This document shows, piece by piece, positions 28,598 through 42,000 of a DNA stretch of 64,000 bases. Position 1 is the stretch's first letter, and each line of letters begins with the position of its first letter. This stretch comes from Nematostella vectensis (taxonomy: Eukaryota > Cnidaria > Anthozoa > Actiniaria > Edwardsiidae): positions 13,391,070 to 13,455,069 of the forward strand of contig NC_064038.1 of NCBI RefSeq assembly GCF_932526225.1, written 5' to 3'. Under the pieces are notes generated by a model that saw only the letters and a list, made by a program, of their open reading frames with translations, made no database searches and had not been told where the DNA came from. The translations under genes and the position numbers were made by a program.

Positions 28598-28740
28598 GAA
28601 AAAAAATATTTTTGAGCATGCGCGTTGGACACCTTTTCTGCTGACACGTTGGAGTTCTGTTCCATACTTGTTGTCCAACGGCAACGTGAAGCAAAGGGAC
28701 TGGGTAAGAACAAATTAAGTGAATGGGCAGTGGCTTCCTG

Positions 28741-28748
28741 TGACGTCA
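28741..28748. promoter_or_regulatory. CRE palindrome upstream of the prepropeptide
   Basis: A perfect TGACGTCA 150 bp upstream of the coding exon. CREB sites are common in neuropeptide genes (established in general). If the upstream intron is real this is an intronic element. Confidence 0.35.
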
Positions 28749-28852
28749 CAACTCGTTTAAGAGTCGTCTGAAAAAGCCTGGAAAACTGGTTTGGTTTGGT
28801 GTAACGGGAAGGCTGCGCGAAAACTACAAAAATTCATCTTTTTACTCAGTGA

Positions 28853-29372
28853 CTATATACCCGACAGTCGGGACAGATCTTGGATGGACTAAATGCCCAA
28901 CAGTTTTCTATTTATTCAAATAATCCAGTAAATTGGCTTCCTAGAGAGTTTAAAGTATTCTATATTTGTTGAGAAAGGGCCAGGCAATCTGAATCGAGCT
29001 TTGTTGTCGGTTTTGAATGTTTTCCGTAAATTTTCCGTAAATTTTCCGTAATTTAGTGACACTTCTTTGAACTCACTAGGAAGGCAATTTGCCGGGTGAT
29101 ATTTTCGTAAATTGAGATGTAGACAATTGGCAGGATATGTAGAAAAATCCAGTGTCAATAAAATTACGATTTTATAGTGTACACAGACAACGGAAAACAT
29201 TCAATACCGGCAACAAAGCCCAATTCAGATTCGCTTGCCCTTTCTCAACAAATATAGAATACTTTGAACTCACAAGGAAGACACTACTGGATTATTTGAA
29301 TAAATTGAAAAATATCTGGCTTTTAGTCCTTCCAAGACCTGTCCCGACTGCCGGGCATTTAGCCACTTCGAT
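28853..29372. mobile_element. Full-length ~520-bp foldback element (CTGTCGGGCAT family)
   Basis: The left arm (CCCGACAGTCGGGACAGATC, TTGGATGGACTAAATGCCC, GTTGAGAAAGGGC) is the imperfect reverse complement of the right arm (GCTTGCCCTTTCTCAACAAA, TTTTAGTCCTTCCAAGACCT, GTCCCGACTGCCGGGCA). Arms are about 160 bp, the middle about 200 bp, and no ORF is present. It lies 260 bp upstream of the ring-peptide coding exon, inside its inferred first intron. Confidence 0.75.
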
Positions 29373-32080
29373 TTTTTTTACGTAGTAGCTACCATATCTT
29401 ATTATCTAATAAAAGCAATCGTGTCTAAGTGAATCCGAAGTCAAAGAAACAAAAAGACAAAAAAATGATAACATCGAGCTGAAAATCACGATGGACAAAA
29501 CAGCTTTGAAAAGTAAAAAATACCTCGATAAAAAATATTTTATCTTGTTTTTGTGAGAAATCATTACGGCGCAAAAGTAAGATTTACTCAAGATACAAAT
29601 ATCGTATATTTTGTTTTAGTGGGAAATCAGTAAATCATTTAAGAATTACATTGGTTTTATCCATGACAGTTCCAAGATGCGATCAAATATTATGTGTTTT
29701 TATGCGCTAAGAACAATATCAACCATCTCTTCATTTCGTCGAGTGATCCTTATAGGTTCTGTTTTAATGCCGTTTTAAAAACCATTTATACCGATAAGTA
29801 ATATTTGAGCAATTTATCGATTAGACATTTTTCCAAAAATGTTTTAAGTGATAACCCATCACTAAGTGATAAAAAAATCTGCTAAATTCTATTTCAGATG
29901 AAAATTCAAAAGTCGTTCCTTCAAGTAGCCAAAATATTAGAAAGTATCTCCAAAAAAGCCATCAAATTTCTTATCAAAACCACGGCGCTTTTCTCACATT
30001 AACGCTTTCACCCAATTTCTTGAAGCCTTTGCCCCCTCCGCAGTTTGACACAGCAAAGTTCTGTTTGAACAAAATATTGACGGCAGCTTTGAAGCAAAAA
30101 GAAAGCCAATTTCGACGATGTTCATTAGGCAACATAACACTTACAGATATCAGCAAGAAATCACGCATAAGGTAATCAAATCATAACGGCTAGAACATTA
30201 TTAGCCTAGAATATCTCGCTGCTATGTGTTGGGCGTTCCTGACTAGCGCGATTTATACTTTTTATCGATTTGCTCGTGTTTACTACGGATGTGAGCGCGC
30301 ACTTTTACAACGAGATGTGCTACATTGTCTAAATCATAGTTGTCATGTTGCGTCCGACCATCGAGCGAATATTTGCTTAGTGAGGAAAGGTATTGATTTG
30401 CGACGGAAATAAACTGATTGCCAATTTCTTTCTCTTCCTATTTTTTCTACAACTTAAATGTCATATAAGTTAAACAGGCTTTTTGAACGATAGAATTCTC
30501 ATTTTTATTGTGCGTTTGTTTCTCTTGCACTCCCTAAGAACACCTGATTTTGTTATCAAGTCAAACTCATTCCAATTTCGTTGTCTAAAAAGGGTGCCTT
30601 AAATTTCAAGTGCTTATATACGTCTATTTGACAGAATTTCTTTCTTTATAAAGGGTGCAAGCGAGTTACATTTTATTTTTTGATTTTCATACTTCTGATT
30701 TCAATCACCACATTTGGAAGACTCAACAAGAGCAAGACAAATGCTTGTTTTTTTGTTAATTTTCTTTAGCAAAAAACAACATTTTTCATTTAAAACAAAT
30801 TCATCCAAGACTGATTCCGTTTTCATAGATGACAAATCTTCAACCCTTACTTTTAATCTTCTTTGACAAAATACACAAACGTTTCGTCCCGCAGTGCACT
30901 ATTGTTAAAGGGAAGTATAACGTTTTAGTTCGAGTAGGTAAAAGGCGTATTTTCTAGTTGATTATCACTCTTATTGTCCGCGTAAATTTCTCAGTTCGCT
31001 GTCAATTAATCGAGATTTAGAGCTTAACAAGACTGAGGCGAATGGTTGTACCTCCTGTCAAACATAATGAAATGTTTCAAAGAAAGAAAGCTAATTCTAG
31101 ACTCTTACGTTATTTGCTCTTGCTACACGCAATTCTAAAGCTAATAGTTTATTGTATTATCGTAAAGGCCGCGCTGAAATCCCTTTGATTACACAGTAAG
31201 ATCCTGTTTTGCCGTATAAAAAATATGAATTATTGAAAACATGTGAAGTCTGTATCAACTTTTCTTTCTTCTTATTCAGCTTAGTTAGACTATACGGCGA
31301 AAAAAGGAAAAGTTTTTAAAAATCTCGCAAATTTTATTCATCAAATCACTTATCGAAAAAAAATGGAAAAATATGGAAGGAAATGAAAAACGATACATTT
31401 AGTAGAGTCATGAAGCCTCGTCTTTAGTGAGATAACTTTATTTCCATAAGTTTCTTTTAGTATCACCTGCCTCGAATTTAAGGCTGACTTTAAAATGACC
31501 ACAGATATCCCGCATTTACGAATGAAAACAACCAGGACGGTAATTTTAGAATGGTTGAAAGTAAGTTAAAAAGTTAAAAGAAATGTAAAAATGTGAAAAT
31601 GTTTTCGTACTAATCTTCTTGTGATCGCACATAATTCTATAAATTCTAGAGAACGATTACGTCTAAAGAACACAGAATGCGGTGAGGTATTTTGCTCAAT
31701 GATAAGAAGTGGAGATCGAGCAAATCAAACTAAACAACTCAAAGAAACAATTTTCGAATTTTTCAGTCTGCGTTTGCTTAATGAATACATGTTACAAGAA
31801 CGACGAAAAGTTTTAAAGTTTAAATACACAAAGGCACACTGGCAGATTTAAGGAAAATTATTATAACTGTTCTTTAGCTTTATATACGCTCCACGACAGC
31901 ATTATTTTCTTAAAAACAACTTTCACAAAATGTTAATTCACCAAAATGATTATCTGGGTGCTAACGACTACAAATTATCTCCCGTTTGATACAACTTCGA
32001 TAAAGTTCATTCTCTTTTAAAAATAAAGAATAAAAAGAATAGGAATCTTTTCGGTTTTGAAAAGAAAATAGAGATTTCTT
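29373..32080. other. AT-rich noncoding stretch, no gene recognised
   Basis: All frames are short and low-complexity. I see no conserved protein, RNA or transposon signature. It may be the first intron of the ring-peptide gene. Confidence 0.5.
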
Positions 32081-32086
32081 ACTCAC

Positions 32087-32208
32087 CGTTTTTTTCTGAA
32101 TGTCCGGGGAAGTTGGTTGGTTAGTCGTAGCACGACTAATTTGGAAAGTGTGTATCTTTGTTAAGCTGTATACGTCTGCAAGGCTCTACAGACAACCAGC
32201 GATTTATA
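32087..32208 (-). promoter_or_regulatory. Candidate core promoter and 5' UTR exon of the ring-peptide gene
   Basis: On the minus strand a TATAAAT box (32208-32202) is followed about 30 bp later by a likely start near 32175, about 90 nt of leader, and a near-consensus donor (CG then GTGAGTAAG) with the exon ending at 32087. This would splice to the acceptor at 28593 across a 3.5-kb intron. It is the best donor I noticed upstream of that gene, but only transcript data could link the two. Confidence 0.35.
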
Positions 32209-32209
32209 G

Positions 32210-34990
32210 CTATGCTCGAAAAGTGGGTGGTTTAATCACTTATTTATTTAAGGTTGCGATAATTCATAATTAGCATAATAGCCGAACAAACTAATACAAT
32301 TCTCTGGATCTTGTGTTTAAACTGTGTAATTTGTCAGTCAAGTGGGAAATCCGAAAGCACTCAATGATGAACGCGTCTCATCTACAAACACCGCTATGCT
32401 CTTCGTCAGTTCTATTACTAATTGGGCGAGTAGGAAGGTCTTCCGGCCTAACTCAACACATCTCCGAGCCGGCCTTACCCGCCAGCTATTCCCATGCCAC
32501 TAAACTATCACTATTAAATCAAAGCTCATTGTTCGTAATCATTACGAGTGCACAGCATCTTAGATTTCTTATCTGTGTGTAATTATGTCCGTACAAACCG
32601 TGACTAGTGCGTCTTGAAGGGCTAATTGTTCGATTAGTTACAAATACAGCGAAATAGTCTTGCCTAATTTCCTCATCTCCCATGTGATTATTTGTGAACA
32701 ATGCTTGCATGGTGTGCTTATTGGCGCGTTTTGATACTTTAAATCAATAAAATGCACAACCAAGCGTCCCCTTTGTTTCTTTACTACCAGCTTTAGAAAA
32801 TAGTAAAAAACGGATTGAAAAAAGCGTTCATTTCAAATACGATTATCTCTGATGCGTCAGGTTCTTTTATGGCAAAAAAAGCTTATCTGCACGTAAAAAT
32901 GTTACGCCCTGGAGAATATAAAATTCTTAATGCGGGTGGATGAAGACAAATGATTGATGTCGAATGGAAGCTGTTGAATTATCCCTTTTTTCAAACACTT
33001 GAACATCTTGTATGCGGTTAAGAGCTTAGCCATTTATGGCCATTTTTGTAAAGGAGACAAAACGCTTTTCCACACAACAGAGCCAAATGCAGAGATTTTC
33101 TTCAATTGAACAAATGGCGCCAATTTATTTGCAGAAGTGTGTTAAAAGTGATGAACAAAAAGTATTCCGAATATATGTATTTTAAACTATTCGCATATTC
33201 TCATTGATTTAGCATTGTGTGCTATTAAAGGAAATTCGACACTCGAAATATTTTAAACTATTCGCATATTCCCATCTTTCAATTTACTGATGTAGCCTTT
33301 TGTGCTATTAAAGGAAATTCGACACTCGAATTTGTATCTTTTTCTTTTCAACGCTGTGTTTTTTTTTTTACTCATCAAAAAGTATCAATGTGAAAACCCA
33401 CCTAAAGTTTTTAAGCCAATTTGTGAAGTAAAATAAGTTCCAACAGCGAATCTACATTATTACTTCAATCAAAATCATGAATTTGTTGCCATGAAATTAC
33501 TCAACTACGCAACCCCTCCTTATATAGTTGCAATAGTTAAAATCTTAAAAGAAAAACATATATCAATGACGAGTTTAGGGTAAAAAAAAACAGTTTGGAT
33601 ACTGACGCACTTGGCGAAAAACTCAAAGATTTAAGTAAACATAAACATATCTTTTCTAATAAATCACTTTTAGCAATGAGAAAAACTGCTTTATGCAAAA
33701 AGTAAATTCATCAAGAAGATCACTTTTCGTTAGAAAATCAAATCCAGGCTTAAAAAGCAATATAATTTGAAATTGATGCTTGAAATAACTTGTCATTTTC
33801 CATTGTAGCCAGACAGTATAGGGTTATCTACTGCAGGACAATATTCGCAAAGAAACACTTCGAATGGGATACGGCATTGAATCGCCCACGTACACCAGGA
33901 TACCATTTAAGTGCGGATACCATTAAAATGCCATAATGATAGAAAGTAACAGTATACGCGGACAAGGTGTTGGTAAATTCATAGAAAACTGGAAAATAAA
34001 GAGAGTGATAAATATTTTTCTTAAACATTTTAACATCCTTTTCTTTGTGCTTTTAAAATCGTCAAACGGAAACTTGACCTGAGCAAGCGAGAGAAAATAT
34101 GTAATTATAAGCCAGGGAATAGCCTTTTTAATAGAAATTGGTAATTGATTTTACATACTGTTTAATATAATCATATTCGCGATTTTTAAGTTTTATACAC
34201 AAAAGAAAAAGGGAGAAACAGTCAAAATTGGAATGGATACTTTATTTGTGCTGCATTTTTTTTCGGAAACAAATTGTTAATATAAGATTTTAGTTACTAC
34301 GGTATTAAACCATATATGACGTCTGTTTGACATAGTTTAAAAAAAAAATAAGAAAAAACGCAAATTGATTTTCCCACCCAAGTCATGAATTATTCTCATT
34401 TAGGGCCATTAAAGATCTCTCTTGGTTCCCAAAGGGCCAACGCTCGAAGCACGAAACTTGATTTAGGTCCATATACAATAGATTATGTACAAATTCGAGT
34501 TTTATAACAATTCATTGATTCCATGAGGTGCAAAGGTAGGATATCAGGCAGTACAGAACAGTATCCTTTAAAGGATATTTCAGTTGCTTATTGTTCTTCC
34601 TTTATTGTTTCCGATGCGTGCCCTTTTATACCTCCCACGCAGCCGTTTTTTTACTCGGGTTGGTGAATGTAAGATGGAATACTTGAAATAACAAGAGATA
34701 GTATCTAGTAAGACCTTTTATGATTTTGTGATATGATTTATTAAATACTGTTATTCCAGGGCACAAAACAAAACGGTGAAGGTTTATTCCCATATAGCTT
34801 GAAAAAGCTTGAAGTGATCAATAAGCCGTAGATTACGGTTGTTTGCATTGATTATGATACAACTAGTATCAGCTTTATAAAAAGAAATATAGCCAATCAG
34901 AATGTAAGAAGGCATTGCATGCTGGGTGCTACTCCCATTTCCCATCGTGCACTAGAACCCCCCGCCTAGATGCGATGACTATTTCCTTAC
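32210..34990. other. AT-rich noncoding stretch, no gene recognised
   Basis: Short random frames only. A 60-bp segment (ACTATTCGCATATTC to GGAAATTCGACACTCGAA) is duplicated at about 33186-33246 and 33255-33328. Nothing else is visible. Confidence 0.5.
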
Positions 34991-35039
34991 ACGGTAAAAG
35001 AACGAAAACGCTAGTGATGATTTTCTTTCGCTTGCATCC

Positions 35040-35460
35040 CGACTCTCACTTGTGTTGCGCTTGCATTTGACCGAATCTCTTTTGTGTTGCGCTTTTATCT
35101 GACCGCACTCACTTGTGTTGCGCTATGTGTCTGACAGATTCTCACTTGTGTTGCGCTTGTGTTAGACCGATTCTCTCTTGTGTTGCGCTTGTGTTTGACT
35201 GATTCTCACTTGTGATGCGCTTGTGTTTGGCCGATTCTTACTTGTGATGCGCTTGTGTTTGACTGATTCTCACTTGTGATGCGCTTGTGTTTGACTAATT
35301 CTTACTTGTGTTGCGCTTGCATTTGACCGACTCTCACTTGTGTTGCGCTTGCATTTGACTGATTCTTACTTGTGTTGCGCTTGCATTTGACCGACTCTCA
35401 CTTGTGTTGCGCTTGCATTTAACCGACTCTCACTTGTGTTGCGCTTGCGTCCGATCATTT
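35040..35460. repeat. ~34-bp minisatellite derived from a MITE
   Basis: About twelve copies of TCTCACTTGTGTTGCGCTTG plus TGTTTGACTGAT. The same unit occurs once inside the MITE at 22121-22302, and the right flank here (GATGAGAACCAGCGCC) resembles that MITE's terminal GTGAGAACCAACC. The array thus looks like an internally expanded copy of that MITE. Confidence 0.8.
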
Positions 35461-35810
35461 TGTGTGGAGTTTGATCTTTGCCTCCTGATGAGAACCAGCG
35501 CCCTGTGTGGTTGATGCAATATAAAGATTGTTCCATTTCTTTGTAGTTGAAGATGCTGTAGACCTCTCCAGGTTCGCTAAGTGGCCTCCAGGTTTTTCAG
35601 GTTCTGAGTGTTTGCTCGGCCGGCTTAAAGGGGCTGTGTGCCATTGATTGCTGCGCATCTAGTTTGCGCATCGTGTTCCCGCGTGTTTCCCATCAATATT
35701 TCCTGATTCTTTCAATACAGGTGAATTGCTGGGACATAACGCATGTGGTCGGCCTCCACGTCTCCCCAAATTGCAGATTGGCTAACTAGGAGCTTGAGGC
35801 ATATAGGATT

Positions 35811-36061
35811 TAAAGCCGCCTCGTCACCAGTTTACTGCCGGAGGTCCGATGGAAACCTCAACCGTTAAAAGACAAAAGAATCTATTAAAATCCGAGATAT
35901 TCAGCAGGCCATCCACTCTAAATTATCAATCACATCCTCAAAGAGACTTCCAATAGACACACTGCTTTCAATATTTTGAAATATTTTTCGCGTTTTCCGT
36001 TAAAAATCATCGGATATTATTACGTTATCGACCGGAAGTAAACTGGTGACAATGCGGCTTT
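35811..36061. mobile_element. 251-bp MITE, TAAAGCCGC family
   Basis: The left end TAAAGCCGCCTCGTCACCAG and the right end CTGGTGACAATGCGGCTTT form terminal inverted repeats that continue into TTTACTNCCGG / CCGGAAGTAAA. The interior has CGAGATATTCAGCAGGCCAT and TATTTTTCGCGTTTTCCG. Sister copies are at 47143 and 49641. Confidence 0.85.
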
Positions 36062-39000
36062 GGGTGGAAGGGTCCGTTTTGACTTTTGAGTTTTAATCGT
36101 TTTTTTAAAATTTTTTTACTTAAAAAATATAATAACAATTACAAAAAAAAATATGAATGCAAATACACCAGACATTGTAAAACTAAAAAGACAACAGACA
36201 GGCTGTAGCAAAAGTAGGTGGTCTGCGTAGGCGTGGTATAGAGAAGCTATTAATCAACACAAGGTTGAAAAAGTGTGTTCTACGCCTCTGTGAAACAAAA
36301 CAGTTGTGCATTTTTAAAGATATTTACTCGCTGTTTGCCTGTGGTTGGCCAGACCATTACAAAAATACTTTGTTATCGATGTTGAATGTAAGATCTGCGT
36401 GTTTTGCGTCACAACCAATCGTTGCAAGCTTACTTATTTGTTTTTACGTGGCTGAAAGCAAAAAGACGATGCTTAAGGCAAGGTTTTTGTTGCACATGTA
36501 ACATTTTTCTGAGTCCTTAAATTTGTACGTTGCACATTAGAATGTGATGAGTGGACTTGAATCGGAAAATCGTGTTACTTTATCAGGCATTGAGTATAGG
36601 TTATAAACAGTTTTGTTAATATATGTTGACTAAATAAAGGCTTTTGCTTTCTCAAAGAAAATGCCTGGAGGGATTCTTCCGAACCCCCTAAACTCCCGTG
36701 ACTATTTTTGTTTCTTTAGAAATAGAAGTATATTCCCGTGCCAACCTAGATGTGTAGATATATCATGTTCACTTATGGATAATTCTTAATACACAGAACT
36801 TTTCGTTACTTTTTTTCACCTGGGGATTTAGTTATCAATGCCTAGGGCTCCTTTTTCTCTGTGCACAATTTTGTTAATTAAAACAAAACATCTGTCAATA
36901 TAAGCTTTTAAAACTAAAAGTTTTTTAAACAAATAAACTGAAAAAAATCAAAAAAGCCGTTACCTTGCCTGGGAGGCCACCAGAATTTGGAAGTGTGAAA
37001 ATTCTTTATCAAATTCATTTCATGCAAATATAGCGCACGTATTCAGTAGATTAATTAACGCCATTCGCGATGGTTAGGGTCGTTAGGGCGGGTTTCTTTT
37101 ATTGACCAAAAATCGGGCGGGAATCGGAGATGCGAAAATTTTGAATGATTCATCCAAACTTTCGTTCATGTGCTAAAATAGACACTGATAGACTAGAGGA
37201 AGCTCGGTTTCTTGATACACTGTCTAATATAAATCTAACTAGAAATGATTTTTAGACTAGAAAACAAACTGAAAAATGTAGCGGAAATCTGTACAAATCG
37301 CCAAGTAGAATTGAAATTATTCCTATTAGTCTCTTTCAAATGAGGGGCGAGTTGGCAACAAGAATAAATCAAAGCAAAGTAAGGAAACTCTAAATGAAAG
37401 ATGTGCTACTAGGAAATCATGTAAAGTTAATCAAACTCCGTCGCTAGAGATTCTTCGCGGCGACGAGCTGATGAAAAACCAACCGTCAAGTTGCACCTTG
37501 TCCACAATTGTATGTTACCTATTGTGAAAGATTGTTTCGTTCACGGCTTTTCTTGTTAGATTTGCATTTAGAAATCAGTCTTTTTACTAAAAGTGAATTG
37601 CTGCCAAGAGAAATGCGAACGAGTCTAAGAGTAAAACCCCTAATAATGGAAAAAAGGATTCTTGGCAAAGGCACCCAAATGTAGATAAAGTCTTAGGCAC
37701 AAGAAATGTAACTTACGTGTTGCTGCGAGGAACTTTTATATATGATGGGGCATAGATTTTAGGCGTGGACTGCGAAGAAGCTACAGAAACAAAATTGCGC
37801 CTCCCTTTGCACCTCTTAAGAGCATTGATATTGTTTTTTTCTTCTTCAAATATTATCATAAATATTTGTTATATATTTACAGATAGTAACCATAGCTACA
37901 AGCCGAATGTACCATAAAAGAACTATTAAGTTCTTCTTACCCTCTTAACAGTAAAAGCTGGAATATGACTGTGGTGGATATGTGAACCGTTAGCAAAGCC
38001 GATAGTTCTTAGAGGGCAGTTGTTGATCTTGAGAGGGGGTCTTTGAGAAAGACATTACGGGTGATCTGTACTTGCCCCTCTAACAAAATGCGCCAACGAT
38101 TTGTCATAAATTTTATTTCCGTAAAACGTCAAAAAACGTCATTCTAACGTGTGTCCTGAATAATATCTCCCGGAAGGCGATGATAGTTCACCCTTATTTT
38201 TCTTCTCTTTATTTCGGGAATACCTCCTCAGCTGCTAAGCAGCGCTTGGAGGGAACACTAAGTTCAAGTTTATAATGACAGAATTTAGCAATGGTCCTTG
38301 AAAACATGTCTAAAGGAAAATGAACGATGAATTTTGTTTGTATTAACCGGAAGACGTTAAGAACGCCCTACTCTACGCGAAAAAGAGTTCTACTTTAGTT
38401 TCACCATTTTGCTCCTTTATTAAACTGGAATATTATGGTTCACCTGTTTGTTTTGTATTTCATAAGAATCCTAACGGGTTTTAAGATAATTACAACACAA
38501 TAGTTTTTTTTATTATTATTATTTTGAATGCTTTTAAAGGTGAGGACTGGATGTTTAAATTAAAAGCTGAAAACACCAAATATGTAGTTGTAGTCTCATT
38601 TCCTGAAAAAGTAATAAATCCAAAGGAGCAAAAGAGCTTTAAGATGGCAATGTGGTTATATACACACATTATTGTAATTTGTGAAATGCGTTCTACCGAA
38701 AACACAGTAATATACCGAAAGTCACGCCTTAAAAGGCCCGAGGCGTGCGCTTTGCTTGCCTTTCTTACCCCTTGCGCAAAGCGGTGCCATTTATTCGCTT
38801 TTCCTAACCAACACCCTTCAATCTTGTGGTTAAAATGCTTTAGATTATAAAATCATTATAACAAACGCGCTACGTCAGAAGATTACTCAGTAACAGTCGT
38901 TTGAATTGTTGTTTGAATTGTCATTAATCTCGGGTGATTTTTATCACCGTTTTTCGAGATTACATGCAGCACCTCTCAGTGCGCTGAAAGAGCTGCGGGC

Positions 39001-42000
39001 TTTCCTAAACAAAAGCCTAATACAAATGGGCTTGTAATGGTCGTAAGAGCGGTTCAGGGAGAGATATACGACGCCCGACAATGGATAACATATTTCCACT
39101 ACGGAAACGCGATATTAAAATAGATTTCAAGTTGATGGGTTTAGAGTTTAAGAAAAGCAAGATATAGTGTGGTATTTGATAAAACAGAAAAATGTGTTTC
39201 GAAGCCGAATTAAAAGGAAATTACTTTTGATTAACCTGTTAGAAAACCTGTTTATAAAAGCCTGTAAATTGTATATGCTTCCTCGTTTTTCTTCTTTTTT
39301 TTTTTTTACAAAACGCTAGACCAAAATGTATAACAAAGTAAGTAGGCAAATTGCGCTAAAAGCTACTGTAATTATTTTTTTCTTATAAAAATTGTCAAAC
39401 AAGGAATATTTTTTCTATGTTTAGAGCTTACGGTAGTCATTCCAGATATGTCATCGTTAGTACACAATTAAACAGTGGCCAAGAAAAAAGCGTTATGAAC
39501 TCGATACAATAGAATAGGGAATCTCACATCTCAATATCACCAAAAAGTCGTTTTCTAGAGTAGCAAAGTCTAATGCAAATTGCCGGCGTGTCTACCATTA
39601 CTATTATCAAAGTACTATTTTCGTCATATTGGTTCGCTAGGGTTCTTACCTTTTATGCTGATCGGTTTCCCGCTGCAACCAACAGTGAACGAGATGTGCG
39701 CGCGCAGGTTTTTCAAAGACACCACACTTGCCTTTTACTCAAAGAGTTCTACGCCACGACACAGTGCCAATCAAACATTTGCACAATAACATTACTTCGA
39801 ATTGCACGATAGGTAATTTTCTGTTATAGGGCTTTTTAACATGTCTATTTAGAAGAGCCGCTTAGCTTATGGGAACTAAAGTAAATATTAATGTTTCAGG
39901 GTTTTAGTGTCACTTTAACATCAAACAGAAATTGATGATTGTTGTTGGTGTGGTTTGCCACAGGCGAACCAGAGAAATTGAATTTCCTTTCACAAATTGT
40001 GGGTTCCATTTAACAAAGTATGAAGTCTTTTATTCAGATGGACTTCATTGTGAAGAGGATAACGCGAAAAGAAATGGGCATTGAATGGAGAAAAACTTGA
40101 GGAAATAACCCTCTTGAAAGACTGACAAAAGGGCTCTTAGCGAAGGACACAAAAGACAGCAATTGTACAATAAATTACACGGCGATAAAAGCAAAACAGC
40201 TGACCTTCCTTTTCGTAATTAAAACATGTCTTGTTCCGTTATTCTGCCTACCCACGCACTACCTTCAAGTGAAAGAAAACACAAAAAAACACGTAATTAA
40301 CGTTAAAAAGTGTGAGAAAAAACTCGTTCTTTTATTTATATGTTTCATTCTCTGATTTAAAAGAAATAGACCCGGATTAAAAACTTTTATAGCAATGTCA
40401 GATTTTTGGTCCATAAGGATCGCCTGCGCCTACTGTTATTCAGTGTATTAATACCGCAGAGTGGTTAATAAATTATTTTATTATATGGCTACGATAGTAC
40501 GCGCGCTGTGATTGGCTAATTGACAGTTTTGACATTCCCGTATTGCCCGTTACGGAATTCCGTATTGCCCTACGAAAAAACTTCCACAATCTTCTGGTTG
40601 AATTTTTTTTTCATCTTCACACTACAAAATAAGCGACAGCGAATTCTAGCGAATTCTAACACCCAGAAGAAGAAGAAACGGTTGGTTGGCGGGCCGTCTT
40701 TTTCCATATCCGGAGCGGGACATTTTGAGAGCTTTTTGGGTTGTTTTGTTCGGTTGCACGAATTTCGCTAAAACAAAATAGACCAAAAAACCAAAGCCAC
40801 CCAAAAAAATGGGAATGGACGAGCACTCTGAGTCGGAGTCGCAAAGCCTCTTTCAATACGCCAAAGCCTCAGTTTGATATTTTCCGGCATGACTTCACTC
40901 TCGGTTAGTACTTAGTTAAAGTCCATATAACCTTTCAGAGTTGATAGACTTTGTCAATTCTTTATATTTTCATCTTCCAAATGGTATGTGGTTCGTATGG
41001 ACCCTATAAAGCACGCATTCGAGCGAATAACTAAAATCTGTAATATTGAGGTATTTTGGTCGGAACCGTCGGAAAAAAGGCCGTGAACTGAAAGGCCCAG
41101 GTCCAGTCATTTGTGACGTAGATCGCGATGTCAACCAAATTACACAGAGAACATATGCGCGCGCTCAACCGGTTGCCGTCTTTATGTCTTCTTAGTTATT
41201 GCTGAAAAACGTTGTGTGGTTACAACTTTTACCGTCATCTTTATATCTTAACCTGGTAGTCAAATGATTATTTAACTTCAGGGAACAAATCTGCAAAATT
41301 CAGCAGATATTTTTTAGTCTTTGAATTGTTTTCGCATTGTGCGCGCGCGAATGGCGACATTCTCACGAGCGCGCGCTGTTTTTGAAACCTACAACAAAAC
41401 GATATTTTCGTTTTTCGCATACAATTCTCGACTTTAAATTATTCTTAGCTTTATTTTGGTCAGCATTGCAATAGAAAACAATTCGCCAATATTTTGTGGT
41501 ATTGCCGTCTCTGAATTTTAACGGATTTAAGGAAAATACGTTGGTTCAGATTTTCCCGCCAAAACTTGGAATTATTCACTCGATTCAATCTCCTTTCGCG
41601 CGGCCAGGAAAATTTTCAAAGATCTGTAGAAAATTCAAATTTCAATAAAATTCAATTCCCTTTTCAGAATTTGAAAGTTTATCTATGATTTGTTTTGGCT
41701 AGATTGATATAAGTGAAAGGTTTTAAGAACTTTAATCATTATTATCGTTATTATCATTATTATTCATTGTCTCTTGAATTCAAGGTGTTTATTACAAGAA
41801 AAGCAAAGTGAAATCCTTGTGATTGGCAGAGAAAAACGCAGGATGGGGTCCAATGTAGTAAATTAGCTGACCCCGAAGTTGGCTGAAATCGGCATCTTTA
41901 GATCTGTCAATAAGTCACTAGAAACTTTTACTATCCAAATACACACATAAAATTAACCGTCCAGTTTTTAACCACCAACGAAGGGGTCAACCGGGATCGG

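Noticed and set aside
28589-28684. Upstream extension of the ring-peptide frame to an earlier ATG (MPLDNK start)
   Set aside because: A strong TTTTTTTTCCACAG acceptor lies four bases before the inner ATG, and only the inner ATG gives a clean signal peptide.
27812-28718. Plus-strand frames of 109-190 codons opposite the ring-peptide precursor
   Set aside because: They are antisense shadows of the repeated CPPGFWC units. The minus strand has the signal peptide, processing sites and splice acceptor.
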